Assembly (NCBI RefSeq): GCF_014839805.1
Contig: NC_051120.1
Span: 6,510,001 to 6,574,000, forward strand
Reading direction: 5' to 3'
DNA: 64,000 nt
Source of the DNA: Manduca sexta
Lineage: Eukaryota > Arthropoda > Insecta > Lepidoptera > Sphingidae
Shown: in pieces, positions 61,201 through 64,000 of the stretch
Position numbering within the stretch: the stretch's first letter is position 1
Layout: each line of letters starts with the position of its first letter
Made by a program: the position numbers and the translations under genes
Notes under the pieces: model-generated
Told to the model about the DNA's origin: nothing
The model's database searches: none
What the model saw: only the letters and a program-made list of their open reading frames with translations

Positions 61201-62618
61201 AACAGTTTCACAAACATCGGCCGTGACAAAATGGACTATAGAAAAAAAAAATATAGTCTAGTTAAATTGACCCCAAAAACCGACTACAACCAAAGTTCGT
61301 GGAACAGTGCGTGTAATTGCAATATGACCTATCCCATATTTAGTTACTAGTTTGTGGCGTGGTTGTTGGTGGAAGCATACCGTCAGGTGAGGTCTGTATG
61401 CCCTTGCGCGCCTTGTCGGGCACGTGCACGAGGTCGGTGGAGGGCGGCGCGGGCCCGCCGGAGCCCCCCGCGGCCGCCGCTGCTGCCGCCGCTCCGGCCG
61501 CGCCCGCCGACGTGCCGGGCAGCGCGGGGAAGTCCTCCGACGACATCGTGAACTCCGACTGCTCCGACGTCGGCTGCTTCACCATACCCACTGTCCATTA
61601 CACAACCTCACTTGTACCCACATCTGCGTCTATGTTACTCCGCACGGCGACGCGCCGTATGGCATACGGCAGATTTAATTTTTTTTATATCAACTGTCAT
61701 GATCCGTTTTTAAAAACGGTATCTTATTATCTTAACCCACAGAGCTTTGACATCTCACCGTAAGGTTTAGAGCCAGGTGGCGGTGGAGCGGCTGCGGGCG
61801 CCTGGTCTCCGGCGCCGCGCGCCGTCAACGACGGGAACTCGCTAAGGTCCAGTAGCGGTGGCGTTGACGTGTCGCCGCCCTCGCCGAACACAGAATGGTA
61901 ATTGTTGCTTGCGTTAAACCGGGACAAGTTGCTCATACTCGACTGAATCAAAATCAAAAAATGTATTCAATTACTAAATACAGTGAGACAATATCTGTAA
62001 TGGTTGGATAGGTTACAGATTAGGTTACAGGAATACATTATATTATAATGACACTAATTTATATTACTTTATACCAAAACTCAGCTATAACTACAGCCAA
62101 ACTTCCAGTTCCTTTTGCAGTGGCCGCAGCCACATCAAATGTGTTTTAGGTGTTATAGGGAATATAAGTACATATGCACGGCCATTGTCTTTTACAAACT
62201 ACAAGTTCGATAACCCTATGGATACTTTTCAAAACTTGTAAATCGTTTTTATACTTTACATATGCTTCAGTAAAGTGTAGGTAATATAATTTTCATAATT
62301 GCTTAGGTTTCTTATGAATAAATCTTAATGTATACTCACCATAGAATTAGAATTAGGTTGCGACAAGGTCGTCGGCATCGGTACCCTGCGATCAGCGAAC
62401 GCCCGCTGTCCGAAGAGTGTGGCTCGAGAGGCCATGGACGGCGGGGCGCCGCCCGGCATCGCCGTGGAACCGCGGCCGGGCGACAGCGCGCCGCCGAACG
62501 TCGGCGTCACATGCCCGGAGACGCCGCCCACCAACCCTGAGCTCACGCGACCGCCCACGCCGCCCACTCCACCACTTGCTAAGCTTCGAGGTGCTTGCTG
62601 GAAATTCAAGTTTGCCAT
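58258..62618 (-). CDS. Rga: CCR4-NOT complex subunit 2 (Not2/Regena/CNOT2)
   Basis: Seven coding exons on the minus strand: 62618-62340, 61942-61759, 61590-61381, 60687-60483, 59325-59161, 58901-58766 and 58332-58258. All join with GT/AG borders and matching phases to give 417 residues. The product is a scaffold subunit of the CCR4-NOT deadenylase, controlling mRNA decay and transcription. Conserved marks are DLSEFPSL (125-132), PYVGMVKQP, DFPALPG (174-180), and from about residue 226 the C-terminal NOT-box domain (NQFGIVGLLTFIRAAESDP, LGLNLNSPDNLY, RGTYYFFDAHNWRKVAKEFH). The ATG at 62618 (MANLNFQQ) is three bases inside its exon after a CAG acceptor. An untranslated first exon must therefore lie upstream, probably near 63.8 kb. 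Residues 185-196 contain an alanine-rich run. Confidence 0.96.
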
Positions 62619-63970
62619 AACCTGCAATTGAGATTTAGTTTTCTGTATTTCTTAATTGCTATCAGTTTCTGATTCCCCTGTTTAATCATTTCCTTTGCTT
62701 CAGAACTAACAAAGAATAATTCGTTTTTAAAATTTAACATTTTCAATGTTTAACAATATGCTAGATTTCAACTCAAACAATCTTCTTATGTGCTTTATTG
62801 AGATTGTCACATTTAAATGTACAAATAAGGCATTGATAGCAAAATTAACATTCTTTTTACCTGGTCATATGTTAATTTTTTAAAACATTATTAAAACCAG
62901 TTTGTGATAATTATATTCATGAGAAAGACGATAGGTTTTACAGGACAGCTAATTTGAACTACAATCAGTGCACAAATATAATTGGACTCTGGGAAAATAT
63001 TATAAAACTGCTATTGTAGATGTAAATACCATTAAGCATGTTTCTTATTAAAGTTATTTTAAATATATCCATTACATTCTTTAGTATTAATTATGACATA
63101 CCTATCTCCCCTGAGGGATTAATTTCAGATATGCAGCCGGTCATAAAAACCAAAGTCTGCAACATACACAAAAAGATGCGGTGTCAACACCTGACTAGAG
63201 GTCAAAAGGAAAAAGAATTCTATGTTACAAATATAAAACACATATTTCATTATAGTTTAAACAAACACCTACAATTTATAAACTGCCTAACTTGTAAGTA
63301 AATCTGGGTCTAAAGGAAAAAAATACACTTAGAATTGATACTTGTTACTCCTCCTTTTTTGTAGTGAGTTAAAAATCAAACCTACATTAATTATATTGAA
63401 GACTAGCAATGACTAATTGTAAGTAATTGGTTTGCTTATGCTGTCTGAAGTTATAATTTCAAAACATATTACATCTGATTGTATGTGGAAATGTTAAATA
63501 AGCAATTTATAAACTATTCTTATCTACAGAAGTTATCATACTTGTATCCAAAAATATGTCTTTATACTATTATGGTGATAATTAGAATTTAATCAGAATG
63601 CCTATTAGCTCTTTACTAATATTGATAAATCCACTTTACCCAAATTATTTCACATAACTTTTACAACACTGTATGAATACACATATTTTGTTTCTTGTTG
63701 GAACAGATATTGCTGTTTTGCCATAAGTTAGGTTAAAGTATTCTTATAAGTATTGATGTTATTGTATTAACATTTTTAGAATAAGATAACATAATAGGTG
63801 TAGAGTAGAAAAAGAGAAATTTGTATATTGTTCAGGTTAGGTTTGACGCATATTGTTGCTTCCGTTTCTAGGCAACCTTCATTCAAAATCACTGTCAAAC
63901 ATCCCGTAAGGTTCGAAAAACAACCAAAACATAAAGAAATCTATTACAAAACAGAGAAATAAATACGCAT
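62619..63970. other. 5' intron and probable shared promoter region
   Basis: By the splice acceptor before 62621, Not2 transcripts start upstream of this point, so most of this stretch should be its first intron. An 87-codon plus-strand ORF (63038-63301) lies in it, shows no domain and is not accepted. The end of the stretch (from about 63830) is less AT-rich and looks like a promoter. Confidence 0.45.
63864..63876 (+). promoter_or_regulatory. RFX X-box motif
   Basis: GTTTCT-A-GGCAAC fits the X-box consensus RYYNYY-N(1-3)-RRNRAC at every position. X-boxes bound by RFX factors drive genes of ciliated cells in animals, usually about 100 bases before the start codon. Here an ATG follows at 63971, 95 bases away. 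Confidence 0.5.
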
Positions 63971-64000
63971 ATGGGCGATACAAAAACAAAAGCGTATGTA
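63971..64000 (+). CDS. Possible first exon of a gene leaving the window
   Basis: ATG at 63971 opens a frame (MGDTKTKAYV) that runs off the right edge. An in-frame TAA sits upstream at 63932-63934, so this would be the first ATG. Its only support is position: 95 bases after a perfect X-box and head-to-head with Not2. If real, the product would probably serve cilia or sperm flagella. Ten residues are too few to name a family. Confidence 0.35.
   Translation, partial: MGDTKTKAYV

Noticed and set aside
61354..61763. Plus-strand ORFs of 65-134 codons over the Not2 exon
   Set aside because: They are antisense to a conserved coding exon and arise from its GC-rich codons.
62328..62631. Three overlapping plus-strand ORFs of about 70 codons
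   Set aside because: Antisense shadows of the first coding exon of Not2.
1..64000. CRISPR arrays, bacterial operons, ribosomal RNA genes
   Set aside because: No spaced identical repeats, no Shine-Dalgarno-led gene strings and no rRNA-like conserved blocks are seen; gene structure is eukaryotic throughout.

Overview
The window looks like nuclear DNA of a moth or butterfly (Lepidoptera). It is AT-rich, its genes are split by short introns with GT/AG borders, and its intergenic DNA is filled with tRNA-derived SINEs, Helitron-like elements and MITE-like foldbacks. Four protein genes can be read exon by exon with consistent splice phases, and their products belong to conserved insect families. 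The species cannot be named from the sequence alone.

Layout. Positions 1-31 kb are mostly repeats and AT-rich spacer. Within them lies one candidate small gene of four exons (19284-25958, plus strand) that I cannot assign to a family. At 31.7-33.2 kb on the minus strand is a two-exon EcKinase/CHK-like small-molecule kinase. Positions 33.2-48.5 kb are again repeats and spacer. From 48.5 kb onward the DNA is gene-dense: a five-exon gustatory receptor of the carbon-dioxide receptor clade (48581-52460, plus), the Hsp90 co-chaperone Cdc37 (53938-56412, plus) and the CCR4-NOT subunit Not2/Regena (58258-62618, minus). The last 140 bases hold a perfect RFX X-box motif and a possible first exon reading out of the window on the plus strand. 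This would form a head-to-head pair with Not2.

The genes do not form a pathway. Cdc37 (kinase folding) and Not2 (mRNA deadenylation and transcription control) are housekeeping genes. The receptor would act in sensory neurons of the labial palp. The EcKinase-like enzyme probably phosphorylates a small hydrophobic substrate such as an ecdysteroid.

The most interesting non-gene signals are a perfect four-unit heat-shock element inside a Helitron-like element, the X-box at the right edge, a perfect 28-bp inverted repeat at 37.4 kb, and an (AT)n tract ending 24 bases before a splice acceptor of the CO2-type receptor.
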